Shown: in pieces, positions 16,221 through 27,200 of the stretch
Layout of the letters: the number at the start of each line of letters is the position of its first letter
How positions within the stretch are numbered: position 1 is the first letter of the stretch
DNA from: Polaribacter sp. Hel_I_88
GTDB taxonomy: Bacteria > Bacteroidota > Bacteroidia > Flavobacteriales > Flavobacteriaceae
Length of the DNA stretch: 64,000 bases
Reading direction: 5' to 3'
Assembly (NCBI RefSeq): GCF_000687935.1
Contig: NZ_JHZZ01000001.1
Location: 3,854,001 to 3,918,000, forward strand
Translations under genes and position numbers: made by a program
The notes under the pieces: model-generated
Databases searched by the model: none
Seen by the model: the letters and a program-made list of their open reading frames with translations, nothing else
Told to the model about the DNA's origin: nothing

Positions 16221-17159
16221 CTAAAACTTCAATTTTTCATGTTTATCCCAAAGTCCCCAATAAGCACCAACAACACCTTCTGCTCCAACTTTCCAAGATT
16301 CATCAAAAGATGAAAAATAAAATATCTCTATATCATCTTTATTTGCCCAAGCTTGTGAATTGATAAAATATTTCATGGCGTTTTCTTCAGTAGAATGTGC
16401 GCCTCTTAAACTTTCTCCTTGACTTGGCCAGCCTGTTTCAGTAATAATTACTTTTTTTCCATGTCCAGCAGCACTTGCTTGACTAAACATATTTTGCATA
16501 TGATTTAAAGAATGTTCTATACTACAACCTTCCCAATAAGGATAACAGTTTGACAAAATAACATCACAAGCTTCAGTAATATTTGGTCTGTGAGAAAACT
16601 CATAATACGCATCAACATAACCAACAGGAATGTCCATTCCTTTTAAAGCCTCTTTTACTCTGTATATATAAGCTAACAATTGTTCTTCTGTTAAATCTTT
16701 TCTGTACATTACCTCATTACCCACTGCAGCAATATCTACACACCCTTCTTTAGCTAATTGAATTAAACCTTCTATTTCTAGTTCGTTTTTATCCATATCA
16801 TCACCTAACCAAGCACCAACCATGTTTTTTATTCCATGTTTTTTAGCCATTCTTGGTATGTGTTCATTCCCTTCTATACAAGAAAAAGAACGAATCCATT
16901 TTGTGTATGGTTTTAAAATTTTTACTCTTCTTTCTACTTGCTCCTCAGTAATTGTATCTCCTGGTTCTTGACCATCTTCGTACATACTAAAACAGATTCC
17001 ATGCATTCCTTTTGCCAAAGTAGTATTCCAAAGTTTTGCTAAATCTTCAGTTTCCTCGTATTTAGTAAAATCTACTCCAACACTTTCGGTAAAATCTAGA
17101 CTATTAGAATTAGATTCTAAATTTTTAGACGAAAATTTACGTTCTTCTCTATATGACAT
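16221..17159 (-). CDS. Cytoplasmic GH17-family beta-1,3-glucanase/glucosidase
   Basis: The 312-residue enzyme has no signal peptide, so it should act in the cytoplasm on imported laminari-oligosaccharides. It shows the GH17 acid/base motif AAVGNEV (E149) and the nucleophile motif ITETGWPS (E241), 92 residues apart. The family cleaves beta-1,3-glucan with retention, and some members transglycosylate. Its whole length aligns with the C-terminal domain of the upstream MFS-GH17 fusion, with roughly half of residues identical and the same 92-residue spacing. It follows that fusion by 33 bases and is the last gene before the operon terminator. Both probably derive from one ancestral cytoplasmic GH17. 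Confidence 0.9.
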   Translation of the reverse strand: MSYREERKFSSKNLESNSNSLDFTESVGVDFTKYEETEDLAKLWNTTLAKGMHGICFSMYEDGQEPGDTITEEQVERRVKILKPYTKWIRSFSCIEGNEHIPRMAKKHGIKNMVGAWLGDDMDKNELEIEGLIQLAKEGCVDIAAVGNEVMYRKDLTEEQLLAYIYRVKEALKGMDIPVGYVDAYYEFSHRPNITEACDVILSNCYPYWEGCSIEHSLNHMQNMFSQASAAGHGKKVIITETGWPSQGESLRGAHSTEENAMKYFINSQAWANKDDIEIFYFSSFDESWKVGAEGVVGAYWGLWDKHEKLKF

Positions 17160-17192
17160 TATGTTTGGTTTTAATGTGTAATTCTAATATTA

Positions 17193-19550
17193 TTAATTGT
17201 ATTTCATTTTTTCATCTTTATCCCAAATACCCCATCTTGCTCCTAATTCTCCTTCTATTTTAACTTTCCAAGATTCATCAAAAGAAGAGAAATGAAACAT
17301 CGTAATATTTTCATTTTGAGCCCATTCTTGGGTTTGAATAAAGTATTTCATAGCATTTAGCTTTGTAGGATCTGCTTTTTGAACTGCTTCACCTTGACTT
17401 GGCCAACCTGTTTCAGAAATAATAATTTCTTTACCTTTTGCTATTTTTTCTGTTATAGCGTATATCTGTCTTAATTGTAAGAGAGCATCTTCAATACTTG
17501 ATCCTTCCCAAAAAGGATAACAGTTTGCTAGTATAATATCTGAAGCATCTACTAGATTAGGTCTTTTGGAGTATTCATAATAGGTGTCTACATAACAAAC
17601 AGGAATGTTTAAACCTTCTAATTCCTTTTTAACCCTGTTGATGTATTCTATAATTTCTGCTTCAGATACATCTCCTCTTAGTAAAACTTCGTTACCAACA
17701 GCTGCAATATCTACAGCACCTAATTTTGCTAAACGAATTAAGCCTTCTATTTCTTTTTCGTTCCTATTTTTATCTTTTCCAATCCAAGCACCTACAATGG
17801 TTTTTAGTCCTTTTTGTTTTGCAATTTGAGGAATCAACTCGTTACCATTTGTACAAGAAAAAGAACGAATAGAAGTTGTATACGGTTTAATAATATCCAT
17901 TCTTCTACTAATTTGAAGCTCACTCAAAACATCATTAGCATCTTGCCCTTCTGTATAAGGACTAAAGCACAAACCTTTTAAACCATTATGTAAAGTTTTA
18001 GAAAATAAGTTTGCAATTCCTTTTTCTGATAGGTTCGAAAAATCAATACTTTTATAGTCACTTAAAGGGATGTCTAAACCTAATGCCGCTAAATTTCCTG
18101 CTCCATAACCTGATGATGTTTTAGGAGCATTTTTAAGAATTTTTCTTTTTACTAATTCTGCGCTAATTTCTAAAGATCGTTCTTCTGTTAAGTTATACCC
18201 TCTCATAATCAACATGGCTCCAAGAGTTCCCAAAATTGGCAAGCCTGAATAGAATAAACGAATACCTGTAATTGAAGCTTCAGAATTTACGGTATCTGGC
18301 ACAAAACCAACTAAAGTCATAATTGCACCTGTCAACAAACCAGCAATTGCAAAACCAAATTTAACCATCCACCAATAAATTGCTCCGAAAACTCCTTCTC
18401 TTCGTTTTCCTGTGTTTAATTCATCAATATCAATTACATCAGAAGTCATTGACATCATTAAGGTAAATAAACTCCCAATACCAAAAGAGAAAAAAGGCAA
18501 TGCAAACAAAAATAAATAAGGTTTTCCTGGAACAAATAAAAACCAAAGCATTATATATCCTAGTACAGAAATTCCTTGAGAAATCATAAAAGCTTTCTTT
18601 TTACCAACGGTTCCTGATAATTTTGCTACGATAGGTATTACTAAAAAAGTAGTTGATAATGCACCAATACTTCCTAATAATGTTGGCCAAAGACCAGCTG
18701 CACCAGCATCTCCATTAAAAAGATAATAAACAACTATAAAAAATGAAAAACCGGCAACTACGTTAAAAGCATTGTAGATTAAAAATGTTGAGAAACACAA
18801 TTTTCTAAATTGTTCAATTTTAAAAGCTTCTTTAAAATTTTCTATGATTTCTTTTAAGCTTCCTCCTATTGTTTTTAATGTTAAAGGCGTTAGAGTATCA
18901 TCATCTATAGTCGATTTACTTTTAATAAAAAAAGCTGGTATCATTGCACAAACAGCAAAAATAACACCCACCCAAATCCCTAAAGTTCTAGTTGTTTCTG
19001 TGGTATCTCCAAACCAAGAATCATCATACATAACCACCCAAAACCAAGGTGCAATAACCCAAGCCCACTGACCAATCCATTGTGCAGTTGCCATAATATT
19101 TGTTCGTTCATGAAAATCATCACTCATTTCATAACCCATGGCAACATAAGGAACAGAAAAAATAGTTAATCCTAAATAAAAAACTAAAGACCAGATTAAA
19201 AAATAGGTGAAATTATAACTCACACCATCTACCACATACAATTGCCATAGTAATGAAAATGAAATACCCATTATTAAAGCTCCTAGTAAAACATATTGTC
19301 TTCTTCTACCCCAAATAGATCTTGTATTATCGGATATAAAACCCATGATTGGATCTGTAATTGAATCGAAAATACGAGGAAGAAAAAATAAAATTCCCCA
19401 CATCCAAGTTGGGAACTCGTAATTTTGAATTAAAACAACCATAAAAATTCCCAAAGCAGCTGGAAACATTTGATTTGCCAACATTCCTAATCCAAAAGCA
19501 ATTTTTTGTCCCATAGGCACTTTACCTGATTTCGTTTGATTGTTACTCAT
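17193..19550 (-). CDS. MFS (GPH-type) sugar transporter fused to a GH17 domain
   Basis: The 785-residue protein joins a 12-helix transporter (about 1-470) to a GH17 domain (about 505-785). The transporter resembles glycoside-pentoside-hexuronide symporters, with LPRIFDSITDPIMGFISDNT after helix 2 and a charged GRRRQYV loop. With twelve helices both ends face the cytoplasm, so the GH17 domain would meet oligosaccharides as they enter. Catalytic residues are E621 (AAVGNEVLL) and E713 (ISETGWPSQ). The fusion is continuous, with no frameshift or stop at the junction. Neighbours are GH30 upstream (24 bases) and a stand-alone GH17 downstream. Import coupled to hydrolysis is inferred from the topology. 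Confidence 0.9.
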   Translation of the reverse strand: MSNNQTKSGKVPMGQKIAFGLGMLANQMFPAALGIFMVVLIQNYEFPTWMWGILFFLPRIFDSITDPIMGFISDNTRSIWGRRRQYVLLGALIMGISFSLLWQLYVVDGVSYNFTYFLIWSLVFYLGLTIFSVPYVAMGYEMSDDFHERTNIMATAQWIGQWAWVIAPWFWVVMYDDSWFGDTTETTRTLGIWVGVIFAVCAMIPAFFIKSKSTIDDDTLTPLTLKTIGGSLKEIIENFKEAFKIEQFRKLCFSTFLIYNAFNVVAGFSFFIVVYYLFNGDAGAAGLWPTLLGSIGALSTTFLVIPIVAKLSGTVGKKKAFMISQGISVLGYIMLWFLFVPGKPYLFLFALPFFSFGIGSLFTLMMSMTSDVIDIDELNTGKRREGVFGAIYWWMVKFGFAIAGLLTGAIMTLVGFVPDTVNSEASITGIRLFYSGLPILGTLGAMLIMRGYNLTEERSLEISAELVKRKILKNAPKTSSGYGAGNLAALGLDIPLSDYKSIDFSNLSEKGIANLFSKTLHNGLKGLCFSPYTEGQDANDVLSELQISRRMDIIKPYTTSIRSFSCTNGNELIPQIAKQKGLKTIVGAWIGKDKNRNEKEIEGLIRLAKLGAVDIAAVGNEVLLRGDVSEAEIIEYINRVKKELEGLNIPVCYVDTYYEYSKRPNLVDASDIILANCYPFWEGSSIEDALLQLRQIYAITEKIAKGKEIIISETGWPSQGEAVQKADPTKLNAMKYFIQTQEWAQNENITMFHFSSFDESWKVKIEGELGARWGIWDKDEKMKYN

Positions 19551-19574
19551 AATTTTATGATTAAGTTTTGTTGA

Positions 19575-21068
19575 TTAGTTTTTAATTACAAGAGTCTGAA
19601 TTGCTTGTCCTTGAATTGGTATTGTTACATGTTTATCCTTTAAAGATAAATTGATATTTTTAGAAGTTTTTCCTTCATTAAATACAACAACTGCAATGGT
19701 TCCATCTTGGTTTTCTGCTGCAGTTACCATCAAATCATTATCAGAGTTTTCTAGGTTGATAATTGATGCTTCTGGTCTTATAAATCTACTAAAGTGCGAT
19801 AATGTATAATAAATTGGTGTAAAATAAACCTCGTCATTTTCTTCATCAACAATAATTGGAGCCACACACCAGTTTTTAAACCAATTTGGTCCTCCTTGTT
19901 TGTTTAAAACCATATTCCAATCTATCCAACCATCTACATAATTGTTTAAACAACCAATAATATCTCTTGCATATCTGTTTACAGGTGCATATTTTGGGTG
20001 TAAATGTTTGTCTTTTTCTGGAGCCCAATCCCAACCCCAATCTGTTGCTTCTTTTTTCCAATACCATGCATCATCTTTCCATTTTGGAATTTCTGAATCC
20101 ACACAAGCTTCTGACTGAATTAAGTGTTTATTAGGTGCTTTGTTATGCGCATATTGCAATTCCTCTGGAAAAATTTCATACGTACTTGCATACCAATGAA
20201 TAGCTGTTCCATCAAAATATTTTGATGTTTCCTCATTTTTATATTGAGAATCTATCCATTCTTTTAAATGTTCTCTATTTTGATCATAACCTAAAATTTT
20301 TGCTTCTGGATGTGTTTTTTCTAATTGTGGCCCCAAATGGTTTTGCACAAAATTTGTCATTTCATCTGGTGTATAATGCATGGATTCCCAGTTATTTCCA
20401 TTTCCAAGAGGTTCGTTTTCTACTGTAAAACCCCAAATATCAATTCCTTCATTTTTATATGCTTCTGCATATTTCGAGAAAAATAACGCCCAAGTATCAT
20501 AATATTCAGGTAATAATTTACCTCCAACCCATTCTTTGTTATCTTTCATCCAAGGAGAAGCTGTCCAAGGAGAAGACAAAATTTTAAAACCATCTTTAGA
20601 TACTTTCATAGCATCTTTTATAAACGGAATTATATCGTCTTTATCTTCTTTAATTGAAAAATGTTCTAATTCTTTATCATCTTCAATTGGCGCATACGAA
20701 TACTGACTTAATGAAAAATCAGAAGAATTCATGTGAGTTCTTGTTAAAGAGTATTTTGCGCCACTTTCACCAAAATAAGCTTCAATAATGGAGTCTCTAT
20801 TTTTTTTGCTAATTTTGTTTAACAAATACGCAGAAGATTCTGTAAACGAACCTCCAAAACCTGTTATGGTTTGTCTTTTTTCTGCAGGTAATAATGTTAT
20901 TTGAACTAACCCATCTTGATTTTTATCCGAAGAAAAATTAGTTACCTTGGTTAAATTATTTCCACTTGCAGAAGTTTCGTAGACATCTACTTTTAAAGTA
21001 TTGTTTTTTGTGTTACAACTCATAATAATTACGAATAAACTAAAAACTAAAAATTTAATTGTTCTCAT
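19575..21068 (-). CDS. GH30 lipoprotein, likely exo-beta-1,6-glucanase
   Basis: The 497-residue lipoprotein (signal ends at C18, VIIMSC) carries a complete GH30 catalytic barrel and beta-sandwich. Visible motifs are GFGGSFTESSA near the N-terminus, the acid/base in TVENEP (E219) and the nucleophile in IQSEACVD (E320). Related GH30 enzymes in marine laminarin loci remove beta-1,6-linked glucose side chains, as shown for Formosa by published work I recall. The family also includes glucosylceramidases, so the linkage is inferred from context. Lipid anchoring and the neighbouring GH3 and GH17 suggest work in the periplasm or at the outer membrane. It lies 52 bases after the GH17-like lipoprotein gene. 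Confidence 0.92.
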   Translation of the reverse strand: MRTIKFLVFSLFVIIMSCNTKNNTLKVDVYETSASGNNLTKVTNFSSDKNQDGLVQITLLPAEKRQTITGFGGSFTESSAYLLNKISKKNRDSIIEAYFGESGAKYSLTRTHMNSSDFSLSQYSYAPIEDDKELEHFSIKEDKDDIIPFIKDAMKVSKDGFKILSSPWTASPWMKDNKEWVGGKLLPEYYDTWALFFSKYAEAYKNEGIDIWGFTVENEPLGNGNNWESMHYTPDEMTNFVQNHLGPQLEKTHPEAKILGYDQNREHLKEWIDSQYKNEETSKYFDGTAIHWYASTYEIFPEELQYAHNKAPNKHLIQSEACVDSEIPKWKDDAWYWKKEATDWGWDWAPEKDKHLHPKYAPVNRYARDIIGCLNNYVDGWIDWNMVLNKQGGPNWFKNWCVAPIIVDEENDEVYFTPIYYTLSHFSRFIRPEASIINLENSDNDLMVTAAENQDGTIAVVVFNEGKTSKNINLSLKDKHVTIPIQGQAIQTLVIKN

Positions 21069-21120
21069 TATTTATATTTTTTATCCTAAAACCTTAAATA
21101 TTTAAAGTTTGTTTTTCAAC

Positions 21121-22407
21121 TTATCTTGGGTATTCTGTATTTGGTACTAAAACTGTTTTCATTAAAGCATCTTTATCTCCTTTAAAAGTTTTGGTAATGG
21201 ATTTACCTCCTCTTTTTAAACCTTTAAAAGTTCCATTATCAACCAAATCCCAAAGTGGATATTTTGCTTCGCCTTTTAAAGTGAATAATCCAAAGTGATT
21301 TTCTGAACCTTCTGGATTTCCTGCATCTTTCCATTGTTCGTCAAAAGCTTCAAAATAGAAACAGGAAATACCTGATTCTTTTGTCCATTCTCTTAAATGT
21401 TTATAATACAAACCTTGCTTATATTCGTCACTTGCTCTCGAGCCTGGTTCTCCATATTGTCCATCAGAAATAGATGCCCAACCAGTTTCACCAATATGAA
21501 TTGTTTTGGTTGAATCGATACTTTTTACATAATTAGACACATTTTTATATTGTGTTTTTGCAAAATTCAAAGAGCGAATCATGGCAAAATCTATTTTTTC
21601 TTGGTCAGATAATCCTTGTTCATGAGCTGGAACTCCCCAAAATTCTGAATTATAATGTGTGTTATGATACGCATACGTGTGCATAGAAACATAATCTACA
21701 GCTTTAATTAAATCTTCTAAATCTTTAACTCTATAACTTGGGTCTCCTCCACCCCAAGAAGCAAAATCATCTGAACTTGTAATCCATAAGTCTTTAGACA
21801 ACTTGCCTTCTTTTTTAAGATTTTGCAAATGATTTACCCATTTTAAAATTACATTTGGACGCACAAAATAACTTTCTGCCCAACGAATCATGGCTTCGTT
21901 TCCTACAGCAATTACCTTTACAATGTCTGGATATTTGTTTGCCAAAGCAACTGCTCTTTCTATTTCTCCTTTATTTTGTGGGCTTTCAATATCGTGATTT
22001 GGAGCTTTGTTGGTCCAAGCATTTAAACAATCTATCCAAGCACCCAGCATTACGTACATTTCAAAAGTTTCGTCTTCTTTCTTTAATTGGTGAATGGCTT
22101 CTAAAACATTTTTTGCATGAGGTAATTTTGGTTGTACATTATAAGTTCTAATAATTCTGATACCCATGGCATGCATCAATTTTAAATCTTCTTTTAATTG
22201 AGCAATCGTAGGTTGTGCTTCTCTTGATTTTTCTCTGTAACCTCCATAAGAAATTGCTACATATTCTGGATTCCCAAGAATATCTTTTGCTGTTAATGCT
22301 TTCTTCATTATTGTCTTTTCTGCTGTTTTATTTTCTTTATTTGAGTTACATCCAACGCAAATTATCAATACTAAAAGAATTACTATATTTTTTATTGTTG
22401 ATGTCAT
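21121..22407 (-). CDS. GH17-like lipoprotein glycosidase
   Basis: The start is taken at 22407, giving MTSTIKNIVILLVLIICVGC, a lipoprotein signal with C20. An upstream frame extension to 22461 would overlap the GH3 gene and bury the signal. The 428-residue protein has a GH17-like TIM barrel with acid/base E171 (VIAVGNEAM) and nucleophile E307 (IHIGETGWAS). It is clearly divergent from the two cytoplasmic GH17 domains in this locus, with a longer insert (TYAYHNTHYNSEFWG). Related proteins in laminarin loci are annotated as GH17 or as GH-A clan glycosidases. Probably it is a periplasmic beta-1,3-glucan or laminaribiose-releasing enzyme. The product is unknown. Confidence 0.85.
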   Translation of the reverse strand: MTSTIKNIVILLVLIICVGCNSNKENKTAEKTIMKKALTAKDILGNPEYVAISYGGYREKSREAQPTIAQLKEDLKLMHAMGIRIIRTYNVQPKLPHAKNVLEAIHQLKKEDETFEMYVMLGAWIDCLNAWTNKAPNHDIESPQNKGEIERAVALANKYPDIVKVIAVGNEAMIRWAESYFVRPNVILKWVNHLQNLKKEGKLSKDLWITSSDDFASWGGGDPSYRVKDLEDLIKAVDYVSMHTYAYHNTHYNSEFWGVPAHEQGLSDQEKIDFAMIRSLNFAKTQYKNVSNYVKSIDSTKTIHIGETGWASISDGQYGEPGSRASDEYKQGLYYKHLREWTKESGISCFYFEAFDEQWKDAGNPEGSENHFGLFTLKGEAKYPLWDLVDNGTFKGLKRGGKSITKTFKGDKDALMKTVLVPNTEYPR

Positions 22408-22429
22408 TTTGCGAATGTTTTTAATATTT

Positions 22430-24241
22430 TTATATTTTTTTATATGATAAACCAAATCCAAAAGGAAATAATGGTTTTATTGAATTATCCCAAAAATTAG
22501 GGCCATATTTTCCTTTATAATCTTCCACTGATGTTGGCCAAGAATGTGGTAATTTTCCTTTAAAATTATAATCGCCAAAAAGTACTTCTGCTACTCCATC
22601 TCCTTCTGAACCTACTAACCAAGCTGCTACAAAAGCATCTGATTTTTCGATTTGATCTGTTACCACCAAAGGTCTTCCTGAAACTAAAATTACAATCGTT
22701 TTTACGCCTTTTTCTTGGTATGTTTTTATGTATTGTTGATGTGCTGTTGTCAGCATTAATTCCAGTTGATTCGATTCGTGACCAATATCTCCAAAAAATT
22801 CTGCATACGGATTTTCGCCAACTACAATAATGGCTACATCTGCATCAAATTGTTTTTTTGTTGCGTCTTTATCATACACAACTTCGCCTTTTGCCTGTTT
22901 TTTAATTCCGTCTAAAATAGTAGTTGCTCCTTTGTAATTTCCTTTAGTTCCTTGCCAATGAATCGTCCAACCACCAGATTGTAAACCAGCTGAATTTGCG
23001 TGTTCACCAACCACAACAATCTTTTTTGTTTCTTTTGATAAAGGCAAAATTTGTGCATCATTCTTTAACAAAACTAAAGATTCTCTCACTGCTTGTTTCG
23101 CAATTTCCCTGTGTTTTTTCGAGCCAATTTCTTTGATCAAACTTGCATCTGGAAAAGGATTTTCAAACAAACCCAATCTAAATTTCTGACGTAAAATTCG
23201 TCTTACAGCATCATCAATTCTGGCTAATTTTACAGATGCATCTTCAACTCCCGCTTTTAAACCTTTTTGAAAACTATCTAAATCGCCATCAACAGCCATT
23301 ACAACATCTATTCCTGCATTTACAACCTCATTTCCATTGAAACGTGAATAGGCTTTCCAGTCAGAAACAACAATTCCATCGAAATTCATTCCAACCTTTA
23401 ACGTATCCGTTATTAATGCTTTGTGATTATGCATTGAAGTACCTGTAATTGAGTTGAATGAAGACATGACTGCTCCAACATTTTCTTTTACAGCAACTTT
23501 ATAAGGAGCTAATAGTCGTTCTTGTATTTCTTTGGCTGATAAAGAAGTTTCTCCTCCTTCAACTCCAAAATCTGTGGAACCATCACCCACAAAATGTTTG
23601 GCAGTTGCCATGACTGTTTTTGAGTCTGATAAATTTCCTTGATGCCCTTTTATAGAAGCTTTAGTTAACTTTTCTGTTAATGCTGTGCTTTCTGAAAACG
23701 CTTCATAAACACGTCCCCATTTTTCATTATAAGGAATGGCTATACAAGGTGAAAACACCCAATTAAAACCTGTTGCTGCACTTTCTAACGCCGTAATTTT
23801 TGCGATTTCTTCAACCAAATCTGCATTTTGAGTTGCACCCAAACCAATATTATGAGGAAAAATTGTTGCACCTTCAAAAGTATTTTGTCCATGAACAGCA
23901 TCCACAGCAAATAATAAAGGAATGCCCAATCTTGAACTTAAAGCTTTCTTTTGTAATGCTGTAAACCTTTTTTGCCAATCTAAAGCCGTTTTTCCTGGAG
24001 TTGGCCCTTCTGTATGAATAATTGAACCTATAAATTTTTCAGAAACATGAACATCAGCATTTTCTTCAAAATGCCTAATCTGAGACATTTGTCCGATTTT
24101 CTCTTCTAAAGTCATTAACTTTAGAAGAGAATCTATCTTTTGTTCTATTTGAGTTTCTTTACTTGTGTTCATTTTGGTTTTACAGGAAAAAATCAACAAT
24201 AAAAAACAACCAATTACAAATTTGAAATCGCTGTTTTTCAT
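22430..24241 (-). CDS. GH3 beta-glucosidase lipoprotein
   Basis: The 603-residue protein starts at the ATG at 24241, preceded by a TTG that is less likely. The lipoprotein signal ends at C20 (LLLIFSC). GH3 motifs are HTEGPTPG, the GKxxMATAKHFVGDG segment and the nucleophile D294 in GIVVSDWKAY. The C-terminal domain has KNDAQILPL and the end of the family pattern, FPFGFGLSY. It lacks the fibronectin-like third domain of longer BglX types. It probably removes terminal glucose from beta-1,3 or beta-1,6 laminari-oligosaccharides in the periplasm. It follows the GH149 gene by 5 bases. Confidence 0.93.
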   Translation of the reverse strand: MKNSDFKFVIGCFLLLIFSCKTKMNTSKETQIEQKIDSLLKLMTLEEKIGQMSQIRHFEENADVHVSEKFIGSIIHTEGPTPGKTALDWQKRFTALQKKALSSRLGIPLLFAVDAVHGQNTFEGATIFPHNIGLGATQNADLVEEIAKITALESAATGFNWVFSPCIAIPYNEKWGRVYEAFSESTALTEKLTKASIKGHQGNLSDSKTVMATAKHFVGDGSTDFGVEGGETSLSAKEIQERLLAPYKVAVKENVGAVMSSFNSITGTSMHNHKALITDTLKVGMNFDGIVVSDWKAYSRFNGNEVVNAGIDVVMAVDGDLDSFQKGLKAGVEDASVKLARIDDAVRRILRQKFRLGLFENPFPDASLIKEIGSKKHREIAKQAVRESLVLLKNDAQILPLSKETKKIVVVGEHANSAGLQSGGWTIHWQGTKGNYKGATTILDGIKKQAKGEVVYDKDATKKQFDADVAIIVVGENPYAEFFGDIGHESNQLELMLTTAHQQYIKTYQEKGVKTIVILVSGRPLVVTDQIEKSDAFVAAWLVGSEGDGVAEVLFGDYNFKGKLPHSWPTSVEDYKGKYGPNFWDNSIKPLFPFGFGLSYKKI

Positions 24242-24246
24242 CAATC

Positions 24247-27200
24247 TTATTTTATAATTGAAACTTTTATATGCTTTATTTTGTCAGTTCTATCAAATAA
24301 TAATGAACTAGTTGTTTTGTCTAATTCTAACGTATCTAAACTTTTTGTTGAGCCATCGTTAAAAACAATCGCTACATTTTCAGTTTCTGATAACTTATAA
24401 ATTACTGGAACTTGACAGTATGTAAAACACAATTGATTTTTATCGATATTCAATGTTTGTTTATCACCTGAAACAGTTACATATTCAAATACTTGTGCTT
24501 TTTCTAAAAACTCCGATTTTTTTAATAAACGAGGTTTAAAAATAACTTTACTATTTTTTACAAAAACACCTAGTTCACCAAATCTACACACCAAATCTTC
24601 TTTCACTTGACCTGTCATTCCTGGTTGTTGTGCTCCTTTTCCTGCTGGTGTGTGAGAATACGCATCTGTTGGAAAAGCTCCATATAATTTTGGAGATTTA
24701 TGAACGCCAACTCCTGCATTTATTTCGTAATAATGATCAAATAATCGACCAATAATTTCGTCGCTTTCGTTTGTATTTACTGCTAACAAGCAATTCTCTT
24801 GAACTGCCACTAGTAATTTAGAAACCATGTGCCAATAAATAGACCCTAAACCTTCATACCCAAAGAAAGTTCCTGAACGACCTGTAAAAGATTTATGGTC
24901 AAAAATATCTTCGAAAATTGCTAACACTTTTTTGGTGTCTTTTTCAACCAACAATTTATAATCATCAGAAAGATTTTGTAATGCTTTTTTAACGCTTTCT
25001 GCATTGTTAAAGTTTCCATTAAAATGATAATTTCCTAAAACATCTTTTTCTACTAATTGTTTGTTGTTATCTGCAACTAACTTTTGTAATAATTCAGAAC
25101 TTTCAACTTGCTCAGAAGCAATGTTATTTTTATCTGTAAATCTTGGTAAGTTTTTATTCGGATATAAAATATAACTGTATTGATCTGGTCTAAACAAAGC
25201 TGAGGCTTTTAAACCATCTAGTAAAGCTAACGCTTGTTTTGGCGTTAAATAACCAGAACTTAATGCAGAAACTTGCCCTTCTAACATTTCTGATAAATAA
25301 GAAATAGAAACTTCATCCTTATTTTCAATCGTCATTAAATTATACGCATGATACATATTATCCGAACGTTTATTCGCTCTAATACTATGTTCTAAATAAT
25401 TTTTAGTGATGGCAAAAAAGTGTAATAAGGCCGTTTTAGAAACTGCTGATTTTTTTGTTGAAAATCCGTTTTTATAGATAAATTCTCTATACTCACTTGC
25501 AGGTTTCCCTAAACCATCTAAAACTCTTTTGCGTTCGTTATTGGTAACATTTCTTGATAAAATAGTTGCATTGGCATCCAATGTTTTTAAAATATCGTTG
25601 AATAAAGAAGCAACTTCATCAGAAATTTCGATGTTATTTACCTCCGCATTTTCTACAACACCTTCAAAGAAATTGATGAATCTTCGCAAATAATATAAGG
25701 TTACCATAGAAACGCCATTCCCAACCAAAGCGTTGTTGGCGTCATTCCATTCTGGTCTTTGTGTGTTTAACCAAATTCCTCCTTCTGGAATAAAGTTAGA
25801 TACTTTTGCTAAAACAGTTACAAGTAATTTTTCAATTAAATTTACTTTATAAGGCTTGTTATTTTTATCTCTTAACAAAGAACCATCAGCACCAATTTTT
25901 GCTCTTCTTTCTTCGATTTTTGCTTGTAATTGATGATCAAAATCAATCGTGTCTTTTGAGTTTTTTAAAATATCCTCATAACTTTTTATTTTATAAGGCA
26001 CGTTTGCGTATACAAAAATATCATCATTAAATAACTCAGCTAATTTAGCTGGATAATGTTTTTCGATAAACTCTAAAAACTTTAATAAATAGATAATTTG
26101 ATGATCTCCCCAATAACCAATATAACTCCAAGGATCATGTTCTTCAATTACTTCCCAATCAAAACCATCTTTGGTAACTCTGTAAGGATTGTAGCCTTCA
26201 AAAGTAGTTGCGTTTAAGAATTTATGAATCATACTCTCAATAAATTGAGGATATGAATGCGCTAAAACTTCCCAATTCTGAAAAATATCTCTCCAGTTTC
26301 CTTCGTAATCTAAAATTTTAGAACCGTCAATTTCACTTTTTGTGTTGATAGAAAACTTGTTCCAAGGTCTACTTGGATCTCCATGTCTTCTACTAAATTT
26401 TAAGGGTAAATATTCTAAACACAAACGTTTAAAATCTTTATTAGCATCCTTATCTGCTAACTCTTTGATAAAATCTAACGTAAATTCTTTGGGTAAGTTT
26501 TGTAATAACTCTTTTTTATCTGCAAATAATTGTTTGTTTGCTTTTGACAAATAGGTTACAAAATCATCTTTTTCAATGGTATAATTGTCATCAAAAATAC
26601 CACCTCTCATAATATTAAAAAGTGTATTTGAAAAATGTCTTGTGTTGATTAATTTATCATTCGATAATTGTAAACCATCAGAAGACGCTACCAATTCAAT
26701 TAGTTTTTCGGTTCCAATTTCGATACTTTTATTCAGCTTTTCTTCTAAATTATCGTTGTTTTTTATCATTTCTGATAAACGTGCAACATCAGAAACTGTT
26801 TGATTTACGTTGGCAATTTGTAACCAAGATTTTTCTTTTTGAGCAGCTAAATGTATATCTGCATTTAAAAGATAAGCTCCTTTTTCTGCCTTTACATCTA
26901 CTTCCTGTTCTAAATCTATTCCTCTTCTAAAATTATTAATTTGGGTAGAAGACAATAAATAAATTGGATTTTCCAAACCTAAAGACCAGACTAAATTGGC
27001 TTTTAAAGCTTCACTTGGCTCAGCTTTATCAACAATAATAGCACTTAACGCATAAATACCTAAACCTGAATCTTCTTCTAATTCACATTTTTTATAAGCA
27101 TCTACCAAATTACTACGAATTCCTTGAATGTCTGAACCCACTCCATAAGGCAACAAATCTTGAAAACCATCTAACAGAGAAATTTCTAAATTTTCATCAG

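Noticed and set aside
17605-17829. Antisense frames over the GH17, GH149 and SusC genes
   Set aside because: They have no domain, signal or promoter, and follow from codon bias of the real genes on the other strand.
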